Below, piece after piece: positions 47,584 to 58,500 of a stretch of 64,000 bases of DNA (position 1 is its first letter; each line of letters begins with the position of its first letter). Origin of the DNA: Phoenix dactylifera. Lineage: Eukaryota > Streptophyta > Magnoliopsida > Arecales > Arecaceae. The stretch covers positions 868,001 through 932,000 of the forward strand of contig NW_024067681.1 in assembly GCF_009389715.1 (NCBI RefSeq), in the 5' to 3' direction. The notes beneath the pieces were generated by a model that saw nothing but the letters and a program-made list of their open reading frames with translations, did not search any database and was not told where the DNA came from. Made by a program: the position numbers and the translations under genes.

Positions 47584-49662
47584 TGATGACCCAAAGATTG
47601 ATTCATAGATTGATTTTGATGATCACAAAACCTTGAAGTATAGATACTAATGTTTATGTTGCAAGGAGAAAGATATTTATTTTGCAAGGAACATAGCAAG
47701 TTGGAAGAACACAAGAAGGCCTCCAAAGCTCTCAAGTTGGAAGAAAGCTACAATTTATTGGCCCAAGCTTAAAGTTCAAAGGATTCAATTTGGAAGAGTA
47801 AAATCAAAGGAAAAATTCAAAAGAATAGTCTTCGAGTCGACTCCTGAGGATTTCGAGTCGACTCCAATGTTTACCGAGTCGACTCCGGAGAAGTTTGAGT
47901 CGACTCCTAGGAGTCACAGGCAGAAAAGTCAGAGAGCAGTTTTCGGGTCTGAGATTCGAGTCGACTCCAGTGGAACGCGAGTCGACTCCGATGGTTGGTA
48001 GGTCGACTCCAAAGAAAGCAAGAGTCGACTCTCAGCGGAACACAAAGAAAAAGTCAGAGAGCATTTTTGGGACTCTGAGATTCGAGTCGACTCCCGCATT
48101 GCACGAGTCGACTCCGAGACTCCGCGACCATCAACAGACAGAAAACCAAGTTACTGCCTCTGAGATTCGAGACGACTCCCAGACAGCTCGAGTCGACTCC
48201 AAGACAGCTTCACATCAAAAAGGCAGAAGACCAAGTTTCGCAAACTGAGAGCCGAGTCGACTCCAAGGAAGTTCGAGTCGACTCCAAGACTGGACGAGCC
48301 AAAAGACAGAGGATCGGGAGTTCGGGCTCTGAGATTCGAGTCGACTCGAGAGGACAAAATTCAAAATTGGATCCACGGACTTCAGTGGATGAGCCGACTC
48401 CGAAATTGCCAAGTCAGCTCCAGAAGTTGGCGAGTCGACTCCGGGTTAAGACGAGTCGACTCCCAGTCGAGGATGCACCATAATTCAAATTTGGAACAGT
48501 GGCCGAGTCGTCTCCAGTAAAGCACGAGTCGACTCCTGCAACAGGCGAGTCGACTCCTGATCGCGCGAGTCGACTCCGATCCCAACGGTAATATTGTCAG
48601 AAAGTGCAGACTGTGTCCAACGGCTCTATTTTTGTCTCTAACGGCTATATTCTTGTTTCCACGCCATCTAAAGCTATAAAAACAAGAAGAGAGCTAGGGG
48701 AGAACTTATGGAAGTGGGAGAGATCATTTAGGAAAGAGATTCCAAAGAGATTACAAGGAAAATCTTCCATAAGCACAAAAGGGCCATTCAAAGTAAAATA
48801 GAGAGAAGAAGAGCATCCAAGTGAATCCCAAAGCTTCCTCTCCATCCGTGTGCTGCCTCGGTGATCCTCTACTTCGTGCCAAATCAGAAGAGGGTCAAGT
48901 AAAGAAGAAGTCGAGCTCCTTCATCTTTAAAACTCGTTTGAGGACTTCACTTTACTCTATTTGTTTATATTGTTACATTTGCTTGTTTAAGAAGCTTTGA
49001 TTTGTTTTAAACTTTGTTTTATTATCTTGTAACTTGATTCAATCACGGGATTGAATCAAGGGGTTAAGGTTTGTTGGTGAGCCAAAGGGAAAACCAACGG
49101 TGTAAGGTTTGTTGGTGAGCCAAAGGGAAAACCAACGGAGATAGGTTTGTTGGTGAGCCGAGGGTAAAACCAACGTGTAAGGGTTTGATTGTGATCCCGG
49201 AAAAACAATCGGAGTGGTTCTAGTCGGTGAGCCTGGGAAAACCGACCGAGTTCGTTGTGACCTCGTAAAACAACAAGTTGGGTTGTGAGCTTGTAAAACA
49301 ACCGGCTGTAATCTGTAGGATTATAGTGAAATTCCCAAGAAGTCTTGGGGAGTGGATGTAGGTGCTGGGGTGCACCGAACCACTATATGTTTGTTTGTGT
49401 TTGTAATGCTTCTGCTTATTGTCTAACCAACACACTCACTTACTTAGATAAACTGCTTGCTTAACTCTTATCTGCACATCCTTTAGTTGCAAGCATATTT
49501 AATCAAGTCACATTCTATACATCAAACTGTTGCTAAGTTTAACTTTCACTGCGCATATTTACAACTTAGCATAATTAATCAAAAAGTACTAGAAGTAGCT
49601 TAAAAGTTTTAAAAGACCCAATTCACCCCCCCCCCCTCTTGGGTTGTATCTACTGGGCAACA
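47584..49662 (+). repeat. 3' LTR of the gag-only retrotransposon
   Basis: 2079 bp, nearly identical to the 5' LTR. The palindrome array has 18 exact copies (from 47833), the TATA box is at 48675 and the 12-bp hairpin begins near 49033. The short hairpin series has seven units instead of eight. All stems are intact, and most differences there fall in loops. Confidence 0.95.
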
Positions 49663-50167
49663 GAGAAGCAGCTCTTCCTGGAAGAACCGGATGAGAGGAG
49701 TCGTCTCGTTCCCCTATTCGGCTCTTCAACTGAGGACACGAGAACCTAGCCATCTGATTCTTAGGGAACCGGCAGATCGGGCATAGACTATGATTAGTCG
49801 AATCCGGGTTTGGATTAGGTCGGATCGAATCGTTGGGTAAACAATCCAAAATCGACCCAAAAAATAATAGGTCGGATCCGATCAGGTCGAGATTTAGTAA
49901 ACCTAGACCTAAACCAAAAAATGGAACGCGTCCAATTTGAGATCTTGACTTGGTCCTATAGGTCCTTAAAAACGGGTCAGGTCGAGTCACGAGACAACCG
50001 ACCCATTTGCAGTCTTATTAGTTTTAAGCCATTTCATGTTGTTTGTACATGGGCAAGTTGTAATTTCATTTAGATCTGTTTAATTGTTTTAGCCTTGGTG
50101 TAATGGAAATTGTAGATATATATTTTCTATCTTTCAAAAAATCTAAAACTTCAAACATCCATGATGT

Positions 50168-50745
50168 ATAAATAATAATAATAGTACTAATAATAGTAAC
50201 AGTACTAATAACATTAATAATACTAATAGTAATAATAATAATAATATAAATAATAATAATAATAATAGTAATAATTTTAAAATAGTAATAATACTAATAA
50301 TAGTAGTAGTACTAATTATTGTAATAATACAAATAATAATAATAATAGTACTAATAATAGTAATAATACTAAAAATAGTAAAATTATTAAAAATAGTAAT
50401 AATACTAAAATAGTAATAATACTAAAAATAGTCATAATACTATAAATAGTAATTATATTAATAATCTTAAAACTAAAAATAGTAACAATACTAAAAATAG
50501 TAAAAATATTAATAATCGTCATAATACTAATAATAGTAATAATACTAAAAGTAGTAATAATACTAATAATAGCAATAATATTAATAACAGTAATAATACT
50601 AATAATAGTAATAATACTAAAAGTAGTAATAATACTAATAATAGCAATAATATTAATAATACTAATAATAGTAATATGGCTAATAATATTAATAATACTA
50701 AAAATAATAATACTAATAACACTAATAATAGTAATAATATTTATA
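50168..50745. repeat. Degenerate AAT/AGT trinucleotide array
   Basis: About 580 bp of TAATAATAGTAATACTAA-like units, almost purely in 3-base register, so long artefactual frames open on the minus strand. Confidence 0.9.
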
Positions 50746-50757
50746 TATGTGTGTCCA

Positions 50758-50812
50758 GATATATATATATGTGTGTGTGTGTGTGTGTATTTGTACATTT
50801 ATATATATATAT
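50758..50812. repeat. (AT)n-(GT)n-(AT)n microsatellite
   Basis: ATATATAT, then GTGTGTGT, then ATATATAT within 55 bases. Confidence 0.9.
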
Positions 50813-50829
50813 ATGGACGTATATCTATT

Positions 50830-51260
50830 ATTACAATCATAATTTTATTTTATTATAATGATATTATAATATACGATTAATAATATAAATGATAATATAT
50901 TATATTATATTATATTATATTACTATTAAGTATATATAATAATATGTAATAATAATATAATATAATCTATTATTAGATTAGATTCTAATCTGTTATATTA
51001 TATTATATTATATTGTTGTATTATATTACAATATCATTATATTATATTATATGTTATAATTATAATAATATTATATTACATTGTACTAATTTTGTACTAT
51101 TAATACTATATTACTATATCATGTCATATTATGTTATATTATTATGGTGTAGTATTCAATATTATATTATACTATATTATAATAATAATATACAAAATAA
51201 TAATATTTTAATATATAATAGTGTATAATATTATATTATATTATACTCTACTATGCAATA
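50830..51260. repeat. TATTA/TATAT-rich low-complexity region
   Basis: Over 400 bp almost without G or C, built from ATATT and ATTAT words. Confidence 0.85.
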
Positions 51261-51645
51261 CTATGTTATATCCTTTATTAGTCTTTCATATCAAAAGCAC
51301 TTCTTATTTTGGTTACTAAAGATATTTTAAAGTTTGATAACTCTTTACAAATATAGCTATCAAATAACAAATAATTTTCAATAAAAATCTACTCTTAAAA
51401 GCGCTATTTTTCAAAAACTCTACTTCTAATAGCAATCCTAAACATAGCTTAAGTAATCTACTCACAACCGTTGATGCAATGAATCCCTCATTGCAGAAAC
51501 CTCACATGGAAATGATAATGTCCAGTGAACAACATCTATCGGACAAATCGAAAGCTTAGATTTTAACCGTTGGATCATATTTAGCACAGCTCTTAAAGCA
51601 ATCCCTGCACGTGGACCTTCAAGCGATCACCGTTGATGCCGCGAA

Positions 51646-52027
51646 AGAAGGTGGTAGCCTAGTGGTACTGGGCAGCAATTCTAACCACAAGGTCTCAAGT
51701 TCGAATCGCTGCGGCGACGATTAAATTGTGGACCGAAGCTCACTACTTTGGCCACTGCTTGGACTTGTGGTGTAGGACCGCTCTTGAACCGCTAGTAGCC
51801 GGGGTGGTGCCAGGTGTGACGTACTCACACGTGGGACTCGAGCCAGAGCTCAGAGGAGTAGCTGAGCCGGGCCCACGGGTGGGGAGGGTATGAGTAAAAC
51901 CGGTCGGGGTGCCCAACATACGGCCATTTCTGCCCGCATCGAACATTCTCCTGGCGGGGCGGGGCCCAGTGGGGGCTGCTACGCGGGGGTGGGCTTGTCC
52001 CTTCCTCCCCCTACCCCCTCTCGCATT

Positions 52028-52096
<69 letters not shown>
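51646..52096 (+). mobile_element. tRNA-derived SINE with 66-A tail
   Basis: TAGCCTAGTGG at 51655-51665 matches the pol III A box, and GTTCGAATC at 51699-51707 matches the B box at tRNA-like spacing. About 320 bp of unrelated GC-rich body follow, then 66 uninterrupted A at 52031-52096. This is the layout of a plant SINE. The tRNA-like head cannot form a complete tRNA. A convincing target duplication was not found; GATGCC-AAA words near both ends are only a weak candidate. Confidence 0.75.
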
Positions 52097-52100
<4 letters not shown>

Positions 52101-52536
52101 CCATGCGATGCCACCAAATCCAAGTAGTTAGCGACGTGGACTCGGTAACCGACGTATGGTCCCAGTTGCATCATAAATTAATAATATCATCACTGAGGGA
52201 GATAAATAAATAAAACTGCAGCAGCTTGCAATATATGAGGCGGGGACTGCGACTTTGGGATGTGGTGTCTCATCCACATCGCAGCCGCTCCACTCGCACC
52301 CTATCTCGTCCCTGACCACAGAGATCGCCTGCCTCCCATCTCCTTTTTAACTTCATTCCTTTAATTAATTAATTACTATTATATTGGTTTAGGTTCGCCT
52401 CCCATTTCCTCGCCCACCAACCGCCCGCGGTCTTTCTTCGAAAAGGAGGCCCGGCTTATTCGAGCGAGCGAAGAGAAGGAGCCACCCACCCCCATCCCTC
52501 TCGAGGCGGAGAAAAGAGGAGGAAGAGGAGAAGGAG
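52097..52536 (+). promoter_or_regulatory. Promoter and 5' leader of the SHMT gene
   Basis: Short region between the SINE tail and the SHMT start codon. The last 40 bases are a purine-rich leader (GAGGAAGAGGAG type). AT-rich sequence around 52360-52390 could hold the core promoter, but no clear TATA box is visible. The SINE therefore ends within 440 bp of the start codon. Confidence 0.45.
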
Positions 52537-55500
52537 ATGGCAATGGCGACGGCGCTCCGGCGGCTGTCTTCCTCCGCCGTGAGGAGGCAGCCTTCTCTCG
52601 CGCGGAGCTCGCTTTACTACATGGTCGGTACTCCTCCTTTCCGATCCCATTTCTCAATCCGTTCATTCGTCAAACGGATTGTGAGCTCTGTCTTTCTATC
52701 TCGGTGCTACTAATTCGCTTTTCTTTTGGAAATCAGTCGACGCTGCCGAGCGAGGATGTCTACGACAAGGAGAGATCCCGCGTCACGGTACGAATCTATG
52801 CATCTAGGAGCCTCTAGTCTGATAGATGATTTATTTGGTTTTGGGAGAGTTATAACTAATAAGGGAGGGGATCTCGTCTTTGGTTTGGATCTTTCTCGTT
52901 GGGATTCATCCAATTCCCCCTTCCGATCTGTTATTTGATTCCTAAGTTTATTTTTTTTTTGGATCTGCAGTGGCCGAAGCAGCTGAATGCTCCACTGGAG
53001 GCTGTCGATCCGGATGTTTTCAATATCATCGAGCTCGAGAAAGCCAGGCAGTGGAAGGTACTCTTACCCCCTCCTCTCTCTGGCTCGCTCCCTTCCCCTT
53101 TCCCTTTTTTTTTTTTCTCTTCTTGGTGTCATTTTCTTGTACAATGAGATGCACTGGCAATAGAAAATTAAAGACTTATGTTTATGCTTTTCTTTTCTGC
53201 GAAATTGAGAGAAAGAAAAAATAAGACACTAATTATAGCACGCATAGTTTGTCTCTTTTGCGAGAACTTGATTTGGCCATTATTAGTCTGGATCGCAGCA
53301 ACTTACGGATGATTTTAAAATTTCAATGTTGTCAAAAGGGGCTTGAGCTCATCCCTTCTGAGAATTTCACATCGGTGTCGGTGATGCAAGCAGTAGGATC
53401 TGTCATGACTAACAAATACAGTGAGGGGTATCCTGGAGCAAGATACTATGGTGGAAACGAGTAAGATTTGGTTCTGTTTTCCTCTGAGCACTCTTTATTA
53501 AAACGCTATTTCATCTTTCTATCGTTTCACAAGTGTGTGTGTGTGTGTATATATATATATATCTCAAAAAAAAAGGAAGAGCAATAAAGAAAAGCCTAGT
53601 CTGCTTTTTGATTCTTTTTCACTCTCTCTGATAGAATTACTTTGCTCGCATCATTCCAGATACATCGACATGGCAGAATCACTGTGTCAGAAACGTGCCC
53701 TGGAAGTTTTCGGTTTAGACCCAGCAAAATGGGGAGGTAACATCCGTGTTAATCTATTGCTACTTTCGCTCAAAGAATTTAATATTTTATATCTTGCATT
53801 ATTGCAACATGCAACCATCCATATTTTCAAATGGGAGTCACTTTTATAGCTGTTGCCAAAGATTGAGGCTGGATTCCATACAGCTGCATGCAATGACCAC
53901 TGATTAGTTCCATCTCCTAACTTTAATTTTTTTATGTACTTTTGGAATCTCATTACTTACTGTACTATATGTGGTTGCACTTTCATGTATACGCATAATT
54001 TGCCTCTCTTTCATATATGATTGCATTTCGTCCATATGTGAAGGTCTCTTAGCTTGCAATTATGTGCTGTTATTTTATCTCTTTGATGAAAACCAGAGTA
54101 AGTTAGAAAGAGTACATTGCTGCTTTGTCCTCTTTGCCTAATGAAAATCTATCCGATGGTTAAAAACTGATGAGAATATCATGATACAGACTTTGTTCTC
54201 ATTTTAGTTTTTGTCATAGTTGTATTGTTTAATTGTAGAAATTAAGTCAATTGCTCTTATATCTGGAACTATACAATACAAAGTCATATCCTATTATTAC
54301 TTTGTCACTGAACTATGGATTTGAAGCAACTTTGCTTTTACCACTAATTTTGTAATATGTTCCTTTTCCTTTTTTCATTTTCCTTTTTTTGAAAGAAAGA
54401 GAGTTGGGGAGGGAAGACTGTTTAAAGTAAATTAACTTGGTCAAGATGTTTGGTGATGCACATTCAAGGCTCAAAAACTCCCCCAGGGAAGAATTGTTGT
54501 GACCACTAGAGCACTGCCCAGTTCATAGTACTTGTAATTTGTCCTTGTATCCTTTTGCAACCCTGGTTCCAATGAAGAGATGTTAGGTTGCCTTCTAATA
54601 TTGTCTTTTGGAAAGCTTTTTGTAATGAAAAAGAAGAAAGAAAATCTTGATTCTGCTATTGGCATACTTTTATTCAGTCTGCACATTATGTTGTTCCCTT
54701 GCATCTTGCAGTAAATGTGCAGTCCCTCTCTGGGTCTCCTTCTAACTTTCAAGTATATACTGCACTTTTGAAGCCACATGAGAGAATAATGGCACTGGAT
54801 CTTCCTCATGGCGGACATCTTTCACATGGCTACCAGGTTTATTGAACTCTATTGCAAAATCTTCTTTCAGCTACTATTATTGGTACCACTTACCCTTGCT
54901 TGGTCATTACTGAGCAGTAAGTTCATTCTAATTTTTCACATCATATTGCATGTGTTCACAATCTGGTGGATGTTCTGGTAGTTGATAAAAAATTCTGTTT
55001 TGTAGCATGATGTTTTTGACATATGTTTATTGGGTCGTATGCATTAGCAAAAAGAGGATAAGATGTAAAATGTCCTAGCATGATTACTCTTTCGATCAAT
55101 GTATTTGTGAGGATCCTGTTGCAGGGGAAAGAATGCCACATCATCATTCCTCATATAGGCATGGGTTTGTGTTTATCTAAACCAGAAGTAATGCATTGTT
55201 TTTTGAGTGTGATTATGTGCATTTATGTGGAAATGTATTTCCTTGGCAAGAATGTGTTTGTTGAACCTGCACATGAATATGAAGGATGAAAATAACGTCT
55301 TTTTGAAATCCTGTTATAAGGAGTGTGTGGCATAACCCAAAAAAATTATACAGGTATTCTAAATAACATGAAAACTGGGAAGAATGTGCTGCATGTCAAC
55401 TACAGTTTGAATGAAACGTATGATGTACGCTTGAGTGTTTGGAACTTTGGATGCTCTTGAAAGTGAACCTATCATGCAAACTATCACCTGTCTCTAGGCT

Positions 55501-58500
55501 AATGACATGGAGCTATATTAATTACCCCTAGACAGCTAATTATGCGTTGCTTTTCATGAACATCTGAATGAATGTTCTCTGGTTTGCTCGCTATATATGA
55601 TTCATAGATGCAATGATATCTGCAAGCTTTTGTTTTTGCAAAATTTTAGTTATGTGGTGTGTTAGCACCAGGAAATGTATTTAAACAACTGGATTCTTTT
55701 CTTCTGATTGTGTATTAAAGATCTGAGCCAGTCTGAGTTCTATTTTATTTTAAAATATTTTAGAACCTTCTATTCAATCTATTTGTTAAATTTATGCAGA
55801 CTGATACCAAGAAGATATCTGCTGTATCAATTTTCTTTGAGACAATGCCATATAGGTTGAATGAGAGCACTGGATACATTGACTATGATCAGGTGACTGC
55901 TTTAGGTTTCTTCTTCTAACTCATTTTCACCATTTCCTTACCCAACTCTTGCTTTTTGAATTGAATTCTGGCTGTATTAATTGCATGGACTTGTCCTAGT
56001 GCAGAAATAAATTTCTTCCTAATAAAGTTATCTTAGTTAAAAGCTTGAAATTATAGCCATTTTGCATTTTGCTACTTGTGCTAGACAACTTTCAAAATGA
56101 TTCTATCAGTAGTTACTCTGTTTAGTTACATCTGACATTCAGTTGCTTGAAGTGAAGTTAGGTTTTGTAAAGCCTCTTAAAATGCAGATTTCTTTTAAGA
56201 TTTCCATTTGATACAATAAGTATCTGCTCATATATATATATATTCCTGCAGTTGGAGAAAAGTGCTGCTCTCTTTAGGCCAAAATTAATTGTTGCTGGAG
56301 CTAGTGCATATGCACGCCTCTATGATTACGCACGCATCCGAAAGGCAAGTTCTTATCCTCTCCCTCTCTCACCTGTCAATAAGACTTGAGTAGATGTAGT
56401 CTTTCTCCTGATGTGGGTTGCTGTAATTCATGGTGGTTTTAATTGGTGGAATTAACAGATATGCAATAAGCAGAAAGCTATCCTTTTGGCTGATATGGCC
56501 CACATCAGCGGGCTTGTTGCAGGTGGTGTTATTCCATCTCCTTTTGAGTATGCAGATGTAGTGACTACTACCACTCACAAGTCACTCCGTGGACCACGTG
56601 GAGCCATGATCTTTTTCAGGAAGGGGGTGAAAGAGATAAACAAACAAGGGCAAGAGGTAAGTAAAATTCAATAGCAGACACTTTTTGGAAGCTGTTCCTT
56701 CTTCACTATAACTGTTATGGATGCTCCTCAAGTTAGAGGTGGAATAACCATGATAATTTTTATGACTGTATTTTCTAGGTTTTGTATGATTTCGAAGATA
56801 AAATCAATGCAGCTGTCTTCCCTGGACTTCAAGGTGGCCCACACAATCATACAATTACTGGCTTAGCTGTTGCACTCAAACAGGTTAGCATACTTGATGA
56901 AAACTTTTCTTTCATTTAGTTTAGTTTAAGGTCTTCAGTACAAACATAAAAGAGAGCAAAAAGAATCAGTAATATTATATTTTAGTTGGTTAGCTCATCG
57001 TGAAAGTTTCCTTGTTGACTTACTATTTGTTGGCAATCAGCCAGCATGTTGATGTCAAAATTTATGTCTTTCTTTGTCACACTATATTTTATGATAAAGT
57101 TTCAGATATAATTGGCATTTTCTGAAAGCTGTCCAATTATACTTGCCTTAAATCATTGTCATGCCGAGCAAGTCATCATAACACATGACTAGCATTAAGA
57201 CTTGTTACTCAAGTCTCTAAATGAGCCATTTTAGCATTTCTCTCTTTGGGATCACTCTCGTAAATAAAGATGTACGACTTGGTTAACTATGTAAGTTTAA
57301 CTATTTAAGCATTATTTTTAGGTTAACTCTTTACCAAGGTTGACCATTATACTTCACATCAAATACTTTTTTTTTTTAAACTGGTCAGGTGATATGATTT
57401 CCTCAGACATCCAGTAAGAACTACATGTCTTTTAACGTCCATCAAATTTGTGGGCTTCCCTGAATTACAGTCTTCCGAAAGTTACCTGTTGTTGCCATTT
57501 GTAATTTACTGGAGCATGATCCAACCAGATTTCTTTAGATAACCATCCTAGGTCAAATTTTTTTACACCTCATTTATATGATCCATCTCACTTGAAAGGT
57601 ATGTAAACTCATGCACATATGTCAAGAATATGATCCAGAAATCTGGCATGCACCTTATGTTATAATAAGACTCGCTTAAAAAATCCTAGATTCACTAAAG
57701 AATGGTGTTTTAAGAAGCGGCTGGTGTATGCAGGGCAGTCAAGGGACCGCATAATGCATATGCAGTTACTTTTTTTAAAATATTTAAAAATAATATAATA
57801 CATTATGTATAATGAAAACAATAATGTTGACAGTAATTTTTATGGATGGATAATAGCAATGTCAACAACAATAACAATTAACACATAGCATTAATTATAA
57901 TATGGCATCTTAGCACTACTAGTACTGTATCAGGCTTATCTAAGACCATATCAAACCCATCCATCAACTTAAATCTGCTTCACCTACATGGGCCCACTGC
58001 CCTCATAAGAGTGGGTTGTATATGTAGCTCTAGAATGCTAATTGGGCTCCAATATGAAGCGGCACGATATTAAGCAGGCCACATAAATGATTGTGCAAGG
58101 CTAAGTGCGCTGCCTTTTTAGTCCATATGCAGTATGATTGCATATAGTACTTCATATGGGCAATACGGTGCCGTCAAAGGACTGCATATGCATATGTGGG
58201 TGCATATGCAATAGTATGTGCCACATTTTAAGACGCTGCTAAGCAGAACTCCTGGGGAGCAAAGTTTTATTTATGAAAATTTGGTGTTTCAGCTATTTAT
58301 GTCTGCAAGGGCAAGAAGCTTATTATTACCTGCGAGGAACCAAAAGCTGGTACTTGCATGAATGCTGAAAAAGGTTAGACCTTCCTGGGGAATCTGAGTC
58401 ATCAGATCTGAAGAGAAAAGAAAAATCAAGGAAAAAGTGCAATACAGTAAATAATTTTCGCGAAATCAGACATCTAGATTGTGTTTTAGGTGGTTCATAT

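Larger units (their letters stand above)
38245..49662 (+). mobile_element. Sirevirus-like LTR retrotransposon, gag-only (non-autonomous), complete with target duplication
   Basis: Two near-identical LTRs (38245-40379 and 47584-49662), both TGATGACCC...GGGCAACA, enclose 7.2 kb. Perfect 5-bp target duplications GAGAA lie at 38240-38244 and 49663-49667. A TGGTATCAGAGC primer site follows the left LTR, and AAAAAGGGGGAGAT precedes the right LTR. Extra GGGGGAG tracts upstream of the right LTR and LTRs over 2 kb are typical of the Sirevirus lineage of Copia elements. The only frame is a 431-codon degenerate gag. I found no protease, integrase, reverse transcriptase or RNase H motif in 41738-47583. 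It should therefore depend on proteins from a related element. Near-identity of the LTRs indicates recent insertion. Confidence 0.92.
49668..51645. other. Flank of the retrotransposon: repeat end and long AT-rich simple repeats
   Basis: 49668-49790 continues the exon-like host segment. 49795-50012 is a GGTCGGATC/GACCCAA-rich repeat ending CCGACCCATTTGCA. The rest is dominated by the simple repeats listed separately. 51260-51645 holds nothing recognised. Confidence 0.5.

Noticed and set aside
50316..50798. Ile/Leu-rich 160-codon membrane protein on the minus strand
   Set aside because: It is a translation of a trinucleotide simple repeat.
51650..51720. tRNA gene
   Set aside because: A and B boxes are present, but no acceptor stem or anticodon arm forms, and a SINE body and A-tail follow.
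51743..52213. Frames containing Lys or Phe runs across 52031-52096
   Set aside because: They are produced by the SINE poly(A) tail.
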